Shown: positions 42,095 to 49,215 of the stretch, in pieces
How positions within the stretch are numbered: the stretch's first letter is position 1
Layout of the letters: each line of letters opens with the position of its first letter
Assembly: GCA_958296235.1 (NCBI GenBank)
Contig: OY282457.1
Span: 2,359,684-2,423,683, forward strand
Source of the DNA: an uncultured Candidatus Binatia bacterium
GTDB taxonomy: Bacteria; Desulfobacterota; Binatia; Bin18
DNA length: 64,000 nt
Direction of reading: 5' to 3'
Position numbers and translations under genes: made by a program
The notes under the pieces: model-generated
What the model was told of the DNA's origin: nothing
Seen by the model: the letters and a program-made list of their open reading frames with translations, nothing else
Database searches by the model: none

Positions 42095-42946
42095 CTATAA
42101 CCTAAATACCTGTCGGGCACTTTCGTTTGCACGAACAAACTTAGCGTCGGCGTGAAGTTCCCGGTAGCAATAGCTGTCGGGGAAACGCAATCCGGTTTGA
42201 AATCCGCCATCTTCCTCCGCCCCTCCATACCGAGGCATCCCGTTGTACTCGATTCCCTCTAACAGACGTCCTCGTGCTTTCGGCGTCGGGCCACCCCATT
42301 GCTTAAAAAAGAAGGGGACACCCTCCTGCTCGCAGCGGTCCCGCACATCAATGACCCACTCGGGCTGCATGGGCCGGGCCTTTGGGCCGCTTTCCCCACC
42401 GACAATGACCCAGGCGATTCCCCGGAGGTCCAGATCCCCTATGGGACCGAGCAACGGTTCGATGGAAAGAAAGCGCGTGGAGATGGGAGCCTGCTGGAGA
42501 TGCCGGACCCTGGCGGTCGCCGTGTGGTCTTCAACAGACACGCCGCACCAGATATGCCGCGGGGCAGGACACGATTGATAGCGGCGCTGGACATATCTTT
42601 TCATGAGCGTACTCCGCTTCGTCAATATCTGGAAAATATGCCGGTCCGCCGCCTCCATTACATCGAACACTTGGTCAATGAATGCGGTGGGCACGCGCTT
42701 GTGGAACAGGTCACTCATGGAATTCACAAAGATCATCCGTGGTCGTTTCCACGTCAGCGGCTGGGAAAGGCGCTCGGGCCGTGGCGTTAAATCGAACCCT
42801 TTTTCAAAGGGGTGTCCGGGAACGCCACGAAAGCGCTCGGAGAAGCGCTCCGCGTAACAGTGGTCACAGCCCCGCGTGATCTTGGTGCAGCCTGTCACCG
42901 GGTTCCAGGTTGCGTCCGTCCACTCGATTGCAGATTTATCGCTCAT
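42095..42946 (-). CDS. DUF5131 (phage Gp37/Gp68) family protein, radical-SAM-like
   Basis: The 283-residue product starts with IEWTDATWNPVTGCTKITRG followed by CDHCYAERFSERF, giving three closely spaced cysteines (C-x6-C-x2-C) like an iron-sulfur site of radical-SAM type. IFVNSMSDLFHKRVP, FQILTKRSTLMKRYV and WVIVGGESGPKARPMQPEWV are family landmarks. Members occur in phages and defence regions, often with a three-Cys-motif partner (TcmP), which is not present here. It is 21 bp upstream of the nuclease gene on the same strand but has higher GC, so it may have its own origin. Activity is unknown. Confidence 0.85.
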   Translation of the reverse strand: MSDKSAIEWTDATWNPVTGCTKITRGCDHCYAERFSERFRGVPGHPFEKGFDLTPRPERLSQPLTWKRPRMIFVNSMSDLFHKRVPTAFIDQVFDVMEAADRHIFQILTKRSTLMKRYVQRRYQSCPAPRHIWCGVSVEDHTATARVRHLQQAPISTRFLSIEPLLGPIGDLDLRGIAWVIVGGESGPKARPMQPEWVIDVRDRCEQEGVPFFFKQWGGPTPKARGRLLEGIEYNGMPRYGGAEEDGGFQTGLRFPDSYCYRELHADAKFVRANESARQVFRL

Positions 42947-43050
42947 GGTGACACTACGTTACGTTATGCGCACGGCATGCGCTACTTTGTCATCTCAACA
43001 TTAGTATCAGTTCATAGGCGAATATAAAGCGAAAGTAAAGCGCCAGCGGT

Positions 43051-43086
43051 GTCAGATTCCGCCTCCGGCTAATCCAACCTACGGGG
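43051..43086. repeat. REP-like palindrome at the right side of the defence block
   Basis: GTCAGATTCC and GGCTAATCCAAC are the diverged arms of the same repeat as at 39576-39612, in the same orientation. The stretch 42947-43147 holds nothing else that I can support. Confidence 0.5.
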
Positions 43087-43147
43087 CTCCGCACCTACGG
43101 GCACACTTGGGCTGCGCTCCTGTTTGATCGCAAAAAGAGACTCCCCA

Positions 43148-43264
43148 TCAGTGCAGGGTCTTCTTTGCCTTCTCCAACTCTGACTGCTTGTCCCACTTCT
43201 CCCGCTTCCGTTGTTCCCGTTGCAGTTTCGCAGTCATTTGCTGACATTCGTCAGAGCAGTTCAC
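43148..43264 (-). CDS. Small coupled protein with CxxxC motif
   Basis: A 38-codon frame starts at GTG 43264, overlapping the stop of the preceding minus-strand gene as GTGA, an arrangement that usually means translational coupling. The product begins NCSDECQQMTAKLQREQRKR and continues as a strongly charged single helix ending in KAKKTLH. Cys-Ser-Asp-Glu-Cys near the N terminus could bind a metal. No family is recognised; the coupling and regular helical character are the reasons to report it. Confidence 0.4.
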   Translation of the reverse strand: MNCSDECQQMTAKLQREQRKREKWDKQSELEKAKKTLH

Positions 43265-43497
43265 CCGTCCTCATCTTCCAGTTCCGATTCCAGTAATTCC
43301 TCTTGTTCTTCCAGGCGCACCTGAAGGGTACTCAGCGCTTCAAACACGGCCCGCACCGCTTCCTGAAAGTCCTCCTCAGCACTGACCACTCCGGCGGCCA
43401 CGCGGGCTTCGCAATCCTGACTCACTTCTGCGATGGACAGTTTGGCCGACTTCACCAGACCGATCCATTGACCGATAATCGCAAGGGCGTCTTCCAT
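43261..43497 (-). CDS. Small acidic helical protein of unknown function
   Basis: The 78-residue product is almost entirely helical, with heptad spacing in the second half (FEALSTLQVRLEEQEELLES) and a very acidic end (ELEDEDG). No family is recognised. ATG 43497 has AAAGGAGG at the right distance; the longer frame to 43677 runs into the thiolase gene on the other strand and is not used. It is coupled to the CxxxC small gene downstream. A coiled-coil partner role is all that can be guessed. Confidence 0.55.
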   Translation of the reverse strand: MEDALAIIGQWIGLVKSAKLSIAEVSQDCEARVAAGVVSAEEDFQEAVRAVFEALSTLQVRLEEQEELLESELEDEDG

Positions 43498-43555
43498 CCG
43501 GTCTGCCTCCTTTGGTAGACTAGGCACCTCCACATCTACAGGAAAGGGGAACCGT

Positions 43556-44758
43556 ATGCGACAGGTTGCACTCGTTGGAGCGGGGATGACGCGCTTTGGC
43601 AAACATATGGATCGCAGCATGAAGGATTTGGCCCGTGAGGCGATTGAAGGCGCCGTCCAATCGTCCGGGATGGCCACGCGCGATATCGAGGCCGCGGCCG
43701 TTGGGAATGCGGTGGCTGGCCTGATTACCGGACAGGAGTGTATCCGGGGTCAGGTCGTGCTGCGCGAGCTCGGCATCGGGGGCATTCCGGTCATTAACAC
43801 GGAAAATGCGTGCGCCAGCTCTTCCACTGCCTTTCATCTGGCCTGGCTCTACGTCGCGTCCGGGATGTATGACGTTGTGCTCGCGCTCGGGATGGAAAAG
43901 CTCTTTCATCCAGATAAGCAGCGCACGTTTCAGGCCATTGGCAGCGCTATCGACCTGGAGTTGGCCGATACCTTTGCCAGAGAGATGAGCGGCGAGCAGA
44001 GCGCAGGGGCCGGTCAGTCCCGAAGCGTTTTTATGGACTATTATGCCAACCTCGCCCGCCAGCATATGCAGCGCTACGGCACGACACAGGAGCAGTTTGC
44101 CCGTATCGCCGCCAAGAATCACACCAACGGGAGCTTGAATCCGCATGCCCAGTATCAAACCCGGCGCTCGGTCGAAGATGTTCTGGCCGCGCCCCTTATC
44201 GCCGACCCGCTCACCCGCATGATGTGTTCTCCCATCGGCGACGGCGCAGCCGCCGTCCTCGTGACAACAGCGGCCAAAGCCCGCCAACTCACCACCCGGC
44301 CCGTCTATGTCAGAGCCTCGACCTTGGGTTCAAGCAATAAACAGGCAGCCGATTCCCCTGGTATCGTCCCGTCAGTCGCCGGCAAGGCGTACGAGCAGGC
44401 CGGGCTTGGGCCGCAGGACCTCCAGGTTGTCGAGGCCCACGACGCGACCGCGCCGGCCGAACTGCTGGTGTATGAGGAGCTGCGTCTGTGCCAGACGGGC
44501 GAGGGCGGGAAACTCATTGACGAGGGCGTGACCCAGCTTGGCGGCAGCTGCCCGGTCAATCCGAGTGGCGGTCTCTTGGCCAAGGGTCATCCGGTTGGCG
44601 CGACCGGAGTGGCCCAGCTGTGCGAAATATTCTGGCAGCTCCGGGGCGAGGCGGGTGCGCGTCAGGTTGCAGACGCCAAGGTTGGCCTGACCGAAAACGG
44701 CGGCGGCGTCATTGACGGCGAAAACGCGGCAGCGTCCATCCACGTATTGACCGTCTGA
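43556..44758 (+). CDS. Thiolase-family protein (SCP-x/acetyl-CoA acetyltransferase type)
   Basis: The 400-residue product has the thiolase fold in two halves. The nucleophilic cysteine is in VINTENACASSSTAFHLA, the catalytic histidine in GGLLAKGHPVGATGVAQLC, and the last block KVGLTENGGGVIDGENAA replaces the CIGGGxG of biosynthetic thiolases, as in SCP-x-like enzymes. Such proteins cleave 3-ketoacyl-CoAs of sterols or branched chains, often with a DUF35 partner, which is not next to it here. ATG 43556 follows GGAAAGGGGAACC. The transcript faces the minus-strand small RNA that starts about 120 bp beyond its stop. Confidence 0.9.
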   Translation: MRQVALVGAGMTRFGKHMDRSMKDLAREAIEGAVQSSGMATRDIEAAAVGNAVAGLITGQECIRGQVVLRELGIGGIPVINTENACASSSTAFHLAWLYVASGMYDVVLALGMEKLFHPDKQRTFQAIGSAIDLELADTFAREMSGEQSAGAGQSRSVFMDYYANLARQHMQRYGTTQEQFARIAAKNHTNGSLNPHAQYQTRRSVEDVLAAPLIADPLTRMMCSPIGDGAAAVLVTTAAKARQLTTRPVYVRASTLGSSNKQAADSPGIVPSVAGKAYEQAGLGPQDLQVVEAHDATAPAELLVYEELRLCQTGEGGKLIDEGVTQLGGSCPVNPSGGLLAKGHPVGATGVAQLCEIFWQLRGEAGARQVADAKVGLTENGGGVIDGENAAASIHVLTV

Positions 44759-44770
44759 TCTTCAGAACCG

Positions 44771-44881
44771 GAAAAAGAAAAGGCCCGCAGGGTAAAGGAG
44801 GGGAAACCTGCGGGCCTTAAATCATCGTCAGGACGGGGAGGACCTGACGATGATGACCTGAACAAAATGTTCAAGGGAACG
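44771..44881 (-). ncRNA. Candidate small RNA with two C-rich hairpin loops and intrinsic terminator (copy 2)
   Basis: On the minus strand an 11-bp hairpin (44853-44843 with 44832-44822) carries the loop UCCUCCCCGU. A second hairpin GGCCCGCAGG / CCUGCGGGCC (44816-44807 with 44791-44782) follows, with a 15-base loop containing CCCCUCC, and then UUUUCUUUUU. Compared with copy 1 at 1778-1878, the terminator stem differs by U-A to C-G at one pair, and the first stem is entirely different in sequence but kept as a stem, with the C-rich loop conserved. A good sigma-70 promoter precedes it (44888-44916). A short extra hairpin GAACA / UGUUC lies near the 5' end. Predicted length is about 110 nt. Confidence 0.65.
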
Positions 44882-44887
44882 AAGAGA

Positions 44888-44916
44888 AATATAGCCGAGG
44901 CGGAGGTCTTTTACAA
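44888..44916 (-). promoter_or_regulatory. Sigma-70-like promoter of small RNA copy 2
   Basis: On the minus strand TTGTAA (44916-44911), a 17-bp spacer and TATATT (44893-44888) fit the sigma-70 consensus well. Transcription would start near 44881. Confidence 0.55.
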
Positions 44917-44938
44917 GATAAGTTTTGCTGAATTAAAT

Positions 44939-44967
44939 TTGTTTTGTTTATAACGTAAACTTATATA
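44939..44967 (+). promoter_or_regulatory. Sigma-70-like promoter of the redox cluster
   Basis: TTGTTT (44939-44944), 17 bp, TATATA (44962-44967) lies in an AT-rich patch upstream of the NirB-like gene and is divergent from the small RNA promoter. The inverted repeat GTTTA-TAACG-TAAAC within the spacer could be an operator. Confidence 0.45.
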
Positions 44968-45086
44968 AAACCAACCTGTTTTCAGAAGAGAAAATAGCGT
45001 TTGGCCAAGGGCAGGGCCACCGCGCCTCGGCCTTGACTCTGCCTAGTCTCCGTGTTGCTCTGGAGGAGGAGTTTAACTACCGCGTC

Positions 45087-47072
45087 ATGCCTACCGCCCC
45101 TTCAACTCTCCGCGCTGTGGCGGCCGACGTCTCATCCTCCGCGCCGACCGTCATCGTCGGGACCGGGCCGGTCGGTATCCATGCCGCCCACGAGTTGCTG
45201 CGTCGTGATGCGCAACACCCCCTTGTCGTGTACGGCGACGAGCTGTGGTCGTATAACCGGGCCCGTCTTTCGAGTCTGATCGCCGGTGAGACCAGCTGGG
45301 AGGAAGTGTATAATCCGCTGCGTCCGCCCTCTGGCAGTCAGGTCATCTTGCACTACGATCGTAGGGTTCGGGCAATTGATCGAGACACCCGCACCGTTAT
45401 CGATGCGACCGGCCGCAGACAGGCCTACACCACGCTGATCCTGGCCACCGGCGCACGGCCTCGTATTCCGGCAATTTCCAACCTCGACCTGCCTGGCGTA
45501 CAGTTCTTCCATGACCTGCTCGATACGGAGATGCTGCTGGCTCGGAGCGCGCAGAGTCGGCGTACCCTTGTCTGGGGCGGCGGCGTGCTCGGCCTTGAAA
45601 TCGCGCGGGCGCTTCACAGCCTCGACATTTCGGTTGGGATCGTGCACCACGAGGGGCGTCTCATGAGTCGCCAACTCGACGCTACCGCAGCGGCGCTGCT
45701 GCACGATCACATCCTCGCCCTCGGCATTGAGGTGTTCACAGGCAGGAACATCCGCAGCATTCAAGGCAGCCAGACGGTCAGCGGCGTGTTGCTCTCGGAC
45801 GGCACAGAGTTGGCATGCGACACGCTCGTCGTTGCCACCGGGGTCCGGCCTAACATTGAGCTCGCCCGCGACGCGGGTCTGCGCGTCCACCACGGCGTTG
45901 TGGTTAACGAGAGGATGCAGACGTCCGACCCGAATATTTACGCCGTCGGCGACTGCGCTGAATATGGACACCACGTCTCCGGCACGGTCGCCCCGGGCTT
46001 TGAACAGGCCGCAGTGGCCGCCCACTGTCTGCTCGGTGGTCGCGCCGTCTATCGCGGCTCTCTGTCCGCGGTCCAACTCAAGATTTTTGAGCTGCCGGTG
46101 TGGAGTGTGGGCCGGATCAGTGAAGAAGAGCGAACCCGCACGGTACGCGATATTGCATACCGGAGTGCTGACGGGGGGTATCGCAAACTGGTGCTGGAGC
46201 GCAATAGACTGATTGGGCTGATCGGTATTGGTCAGTGGCCGGAGCTCCCTCGCCTCCACGAAGCCGTAACCGCAACCCGCCGGCTGTGGCCGTGGCGCCG
46301 GTTCCGCTTTCGCCGGTACGGTCGGATTTGGTCGGAGCAGCTAACGGACGAGGTCGCACAGTGGCCGGACACCACCACCGTCTGCCATTGTACCCGCGTC
46401 ACCCGGGGGCAGCTCGGACGGGCCATGACCGAAGGCTGCCATACGCTGACCACCCTCGCTGAACGGACCGGCGCGTCCCAGGTGTGCGGCTCGTGCGCTC
46501 CTCTCCTGGCTCAGTTGCTGGGAGAGATGGCAGACCCGCGGCCGAGTCCGGGCCGCAAAAGTCTGGGGGCCGGCTCCGTCCTGGCCGTGTTGCTCGCGAC
46601 GCTCGTGTGTGTGGTGCCGGCCGTTCCCTTTGTCGAGACGGTCCAAGGCGGCTGGAAGCTTGAGGTCTTGTGGAGCGACGGGTGGTGGAAACAGTTCAGC
46701 GGCTACAGCATCGTGGCCCTGTCCGCAGTCGGCCTGCTGATATCGCTGCGCAAACGCTGGCCAGTCTTTTCGTTTGCCGACTTTGCCTGGTGGCGGGCCG
46801 TTCACGCCGCCCTGGGCGTCCTCACCCTGCTGGCGCTGGTTGCCCACACCGGCTTCAGCCTGGGCAACAATGCCAACTTGTATCTCATGACCAACTTCCT
46901 GGCCCTGGCTGCGGTCGGTGGCCTGGCCGCTGGGCTGGCCGCTGGAGAGCAGCGCTGGAGCGGCAGGCGAGCGCGACGCCTACGCCACGTCATGACCCAC
47001 AGTCATATTTTCCTGTTGTGGCCTTTACTCGTTTTCCTCGGATTCCACATTTTGTCGGTGTACTACTACTGA
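45087..47072 (+). CDS. NirB-like FAD oxidoreductase fused to BFD [2Fe-2S] and cytochrome b-like membrane domain
   Basis: The product of about 661 residues combines three modules. The first 400 residues are a pyridine-nucleotide-disulfide oxidoreductase like the front of NirB: VIVGTGPVGIHAAHELLRR for FAD, LVWGGGVLGLEIARAL for NAD(P)H, and PNIYAVGDCAEYG. A BFD-like [2Fe-2S] module follows (VCHCTRVTRGQLGRAM, QVCGSCAPLL, four cysteines). The C-terminal 170 residues have four or five membrane helices with histidines (VHAALGVLTLLALVAHTGF, RHVMTHSHIFLLWPLLVFLG) suited to haem b or quinone. It could move electrons from NAD(P)H to the following multihaem cytochrome. ATG 45087 is chosen; TTG 45033 is an alternative. 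Confidence 0.82.
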   Translation: MPTAPSTLRAVAADVSSSAPTVIVGTGPVGIHAAHELLRRDAQHPLVVYGDELWSYNRARLSSLIAGETSWEEVYNPLRPPSGSQVILHYDRRVRAIDRDTRTVIDATGRRQAYTTLILATGARPRIPAISNLDLPGVQFFHDLLDTEMLLARSAQSRRTLVWGGGVLGLEIARALHSLDISVGIVHHEGRLMSRQLDATAAALLHDHILALGIEVFTGRNIRSIQGSQTVSGVLLSDGTELACDTLVVATGVRPNIELARDAGLRVHHGVVVNERMQTSDPNIYAVGDCAEYGHHVSGTVAPGFEQAAVAAHCLLGGRAVYRGSLSAVQLKIFELPVWSVGRISEEERTRTVRDIAYRSADGGYRKLVLERNRLIGLIGIGQWPELPRLHEAVTATRRLWPWRRFRFRRYGRIWSEQLTDEVAQWPDTTTVCHCTRVTRGQLGRAMTEGCHTLTTLAERTGASQVCGSCAPLLAQLLGEMADPRPSPGRKSLGAGSVLAVLLATLVCVVPAVPFVETVQGGWKLEVLWSDGWWKQFSGYSIVALSAVGLLISLRKRWPVFSFADFAWWRAVHAALGVLTLLALVAHTGFSLGNNANLYLMTNFLALAAVGGLAAGLAAGEQRWSGRRARRLRHVMTHSHIFLLWPLLVFLGFHILSVYYY

Positions 47073-47094
47073 GGATGAAGGTCGGGCGCATGCG

Positions 47095-48480
47095 GTGACT
47101 GACGGACAGAGGATGGACGGCACTTGGTCCACAGTCTGGACCTACCTGGGATGGGGGATCGTTCCTCTGGGCCTGAGCGTGTATTTGGCCCTCTCCTTTT
47201 GGAGCGAACACAGAGCGATGTTTCTGCCGGGACAAACCACCGCCGGCCATTACCAGATCGAGTTGGCGTGTCAGGCGTGTCACACGCCGTTCGCGGGGGT
47301 TAAGCAGTCCGCATGCCTCGACTGCCACGCCGCGGAATTAGAGCGCGCCAACGATAGTCACCCCAGCAGCAAGTTTACCGACCCGCGCAACGCGGACCGG
47401 GTGGCGATCCTGGATGCCCGCTTGTGCGTCACCTGCCACCGGGAACATCGGCCGGCTCAGACCCGCCCCGTGGGCGTCACCCTGGCGATGGATTATTGTT
47501 TTCACTGCCACGCCGACCTGGCCGAAGAACGGCCCAGCCACGCCGGCCTGGGTTTTGCCACCTGCGCGAACGCGGGCTGCCACAATTTTCACGACAATAC
47601 CGCCCTGTATGAAGACTTTCTGCTCGAACACCTGCACGAGCCGGCGCTCCTCGACAATCCCGTCGTTCCGCTGCGGGCGATCTTTCAGCCCCGACCGCTC
47701 GGCCGAGCCGACGCCGACGGGCCACCGCCACGCAGCCCCGACGATCAGCGTCTGTTTGAAGACTGGGTATCAACACGCCACGCTCAGGCGGGGATCAACT
47801 GCACGGACTGTCACCGTCAGCCCGACTCCGGGGCGTCCCAGACCTCAGAAAAAATATGGACCGACCGGGTTGGGCACGCTGTGTGCCAGAGCTGCCATCA
47901 GGCCGAGGCGGAGGGATTTCTGGCCGGCAGACACGGCATGCGGCTGGCTCAACAGCTCCCCCCCATGCGGCCAGAGCTGGCCCGTCAACCGATGAAAACG
48001 TCCGCCCACGGTCGTGAACTCGGCTGTCTCAGCTGTCATTCGGCGCACCGCTTTGATACCCGTCAGGCCGCAGTTGAAGCCTGCCTGGCGTGTCATGACG
48101 ACGCCCACAGCCGGGCCTACACCGGCTCGGCCCACTTCCGGCTGTGGCAAAAAGAGCTGGCCGGTCAGCTGCCGCCCGGCTCGGGCGTGTCGTGTGCGAC
48201 GTGTCATCTGCCCCGTGAAATCCACCGCCAGGGGGAGACGGACACGGTTCGGGTGCAGCATAACCAGAACGGGAACTTGCGGCCCAACGAAAAGATGCTG
48301 CGCAGCGCGTGCCTGCAGTGTCACGGCCTGGGATTCGCCCTGGACGCCCTGGCTGACCCGGAGCTGATCGCCCGCAACTTCAGCGGTCAACCCGCCGTTC
48401 ATGTTGCCAGCCTTGATATGGCTGAACGGCGACAGGCCGAAACGGCTCGGACGGACGAACAAGCCGAGGAAGGAAGATAG
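47095..48480 (+). CDS. Membrane-anchored multihaem cytochrome c, 11 haem motifs
   Basis: The 461-residue product has one transmembrane helix (LGWGIVPLGLSVYLALSFW) and then ten CxxCH sites (CQACH, CLDCH, CVTCH, CFHCH, CTDCH, CQSCH, CLSCH, CLACH, CATCH, CLQCH) plus one CxxxCH (CANAGCH). Spacing varies, as in NrfA/NapC-type and extracellular electron-transfer cytochromes, but no catalytic CxxCK is present. GTG 47095 is 22 bp after the NirB-like fusion and 4 bp separate the stop from the next haem gene. The periplasmic haem chain would accept electrons from the membrane module. The terminal acceptor is unknown. Confidence 0.88.
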   Translation: MTDGQRMDGTWSTVWTYLGWGIVPLGLSVYLALSFWSEHRAMFLPGQTTAGHYQIELACQACHTPFAGVKQSACLDCHAAELERANDSHPSSKFTDPRNADRVAILDARLCVTCHREHRPAQTRPVGVTLAMDYCFHCHADLAEERPSHAGLGFATCANAGCHNFHDNTALYEDFLLEHLHEPALLDNPVVPLRAIFQPRPLGRADADGPPPRSPDDQRLFEDWVSTRHAQAGINCTDCHRQPDSGASQTSEKIWTDRVGHAVCQSCHQAEAEGFLAGRHGMRLAQQLPPMRPELARQPMKTSAHGRELGCLSCHSAHRFDTRQAAVEACLACHDDAHSRAYTGSAHFRLWQKELAGQLPPGSGVSCATCHLPREIHRQGETDTVRVQHNQNGNLRPNEKMLRSACLQCHGLGFALDALADPELIARNFSGQPAVHVASLDMAERRQAETARTDEQAEEGR

Positions 48481-48484
48481 GCCC

Positions 48485-49057
48485 ATGACGTGGAAGCGTT
48501 TTCCTGGTGTTATCCTGGCAGGAGCTGCGGTTCTTCTCGCCGGCGCGTGTGATGGCGGCGGCGCAACGCCCGGCATTTCCCCCCGACAGATGGCCGACGC
48601 CTTGCACACCGTCCTGGAGACAGACCGCACGGTCTACACCCGGCTCATCGTCAACCGCCTCGCGGTTGAAGAAAAGGCGATTGAGGCCAGCGAGCACTGG
48701 AAAGACGACAAGGCCCTGCTGCTGCCGGCTCAGATGTTTCGGGCCGGGGCGACAATGGTCCGGGAGAAAAACGCCGGTTTCAGCTATGCCCTGCTGTCCA
48801 TGTGGCCGGTCAACAAGCAGAATAAGCCCCGGACCGAGGTAGAAAAAATCGGGCTCCAATATGTCGTCGATAATCCGGGGAAGAATTATTACGCCGAGGA
48901 AACGCTCGGGGACACGACCTATTTTACCGCCGTCTACCCGGATATTGCCGTGGCTCAGGCCTGTATCCAGTGCCACAACGAGCACAAAGACAGCCCCCGG
49001 CGTGACTTCAAAATGGGTGAGATCATGGGTGGGGTGATCATTCGGATTTCGCTCTAA
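48485..49057 (+). CDS. Tll0287-like (DUF3365) haem lipoprotein
   Basis: The 190-residue product has a lipoprotein signal (GVILAGAAVLLAGAC, Cys22 as lipid site) and a sensor-like PAS/Cache fold of the Tll0287 family: RTVYTRLIVNRLAVEEKAIE, LPAQMFRAGATMV, FSYALLSMWPVNKQNKP. One c-type haem motif (CIQCHNEHKDSPRRDFKMGE) sits near the end, as in family members. Such proteins bind haem c and are thought to sense redox state or small ligands. It is the third gene of the redox cluster, coupled by 4 bp to the multihaem cytochrome gene. Confidence 0.85.
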   Translation: MTWKRFPGVILAGAAVLLAGACDGGGATPGISPRQMADALHTVLETDRTVYTRLIVNRLAVEEKAIEASEHWKDDKALLLPAQMFRAGATMVREKNAGFSYALLSMWPVNKQNKPRTEVEKIGLQYVVDNPGKNYYAEETLGDTTYFTAVYPDIAVAQACIQCHNEHKDSPRRDFKMGEIMGGVIIRISL

Positions 49058-49200
49058 TGGGCGAGAGTTTTACGGGCGTCGGGCGAGGAAGGCCCGTGCC
49101 GGAACAAGACAAACGGCAGCCGCCAGCGCTTCCGCCACCGGCGCAGATTATCCTGCGCGCCGGGCCGGACGGTCGGGCCGGATGCAGACCTGGCTTTTAA
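49057..49200 (+). CDS. Possible small basic proline-rich protein
   Basis: ATG 49057 overlaps the stop of the haem lipoprotein gene as TAATG and opens a 47-residue frame (GESFTGVGRGRPVPEQDKRQ and onward) rich in Pro, Gly and Arg. Coupling favours translation, but composition alone gives little support and no family is known. It may simply be the 3' untranslated region of the cluster. Confidence 0.22.
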   Translation: MGESFTGVGRGRPVPEQDKRQPPALPPPAQIILRAGPDGRAGCRPGF

Positions 49201-49215
49201 CTGACGCGCTTGTCC

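Noticed and set aside
42095..42946. Phage Gp37/Gp68-like gene as evidence for a prophage
   Set aside because: No other phage structural, integrase or lysis genes are present; the family also occurs in defence regions.
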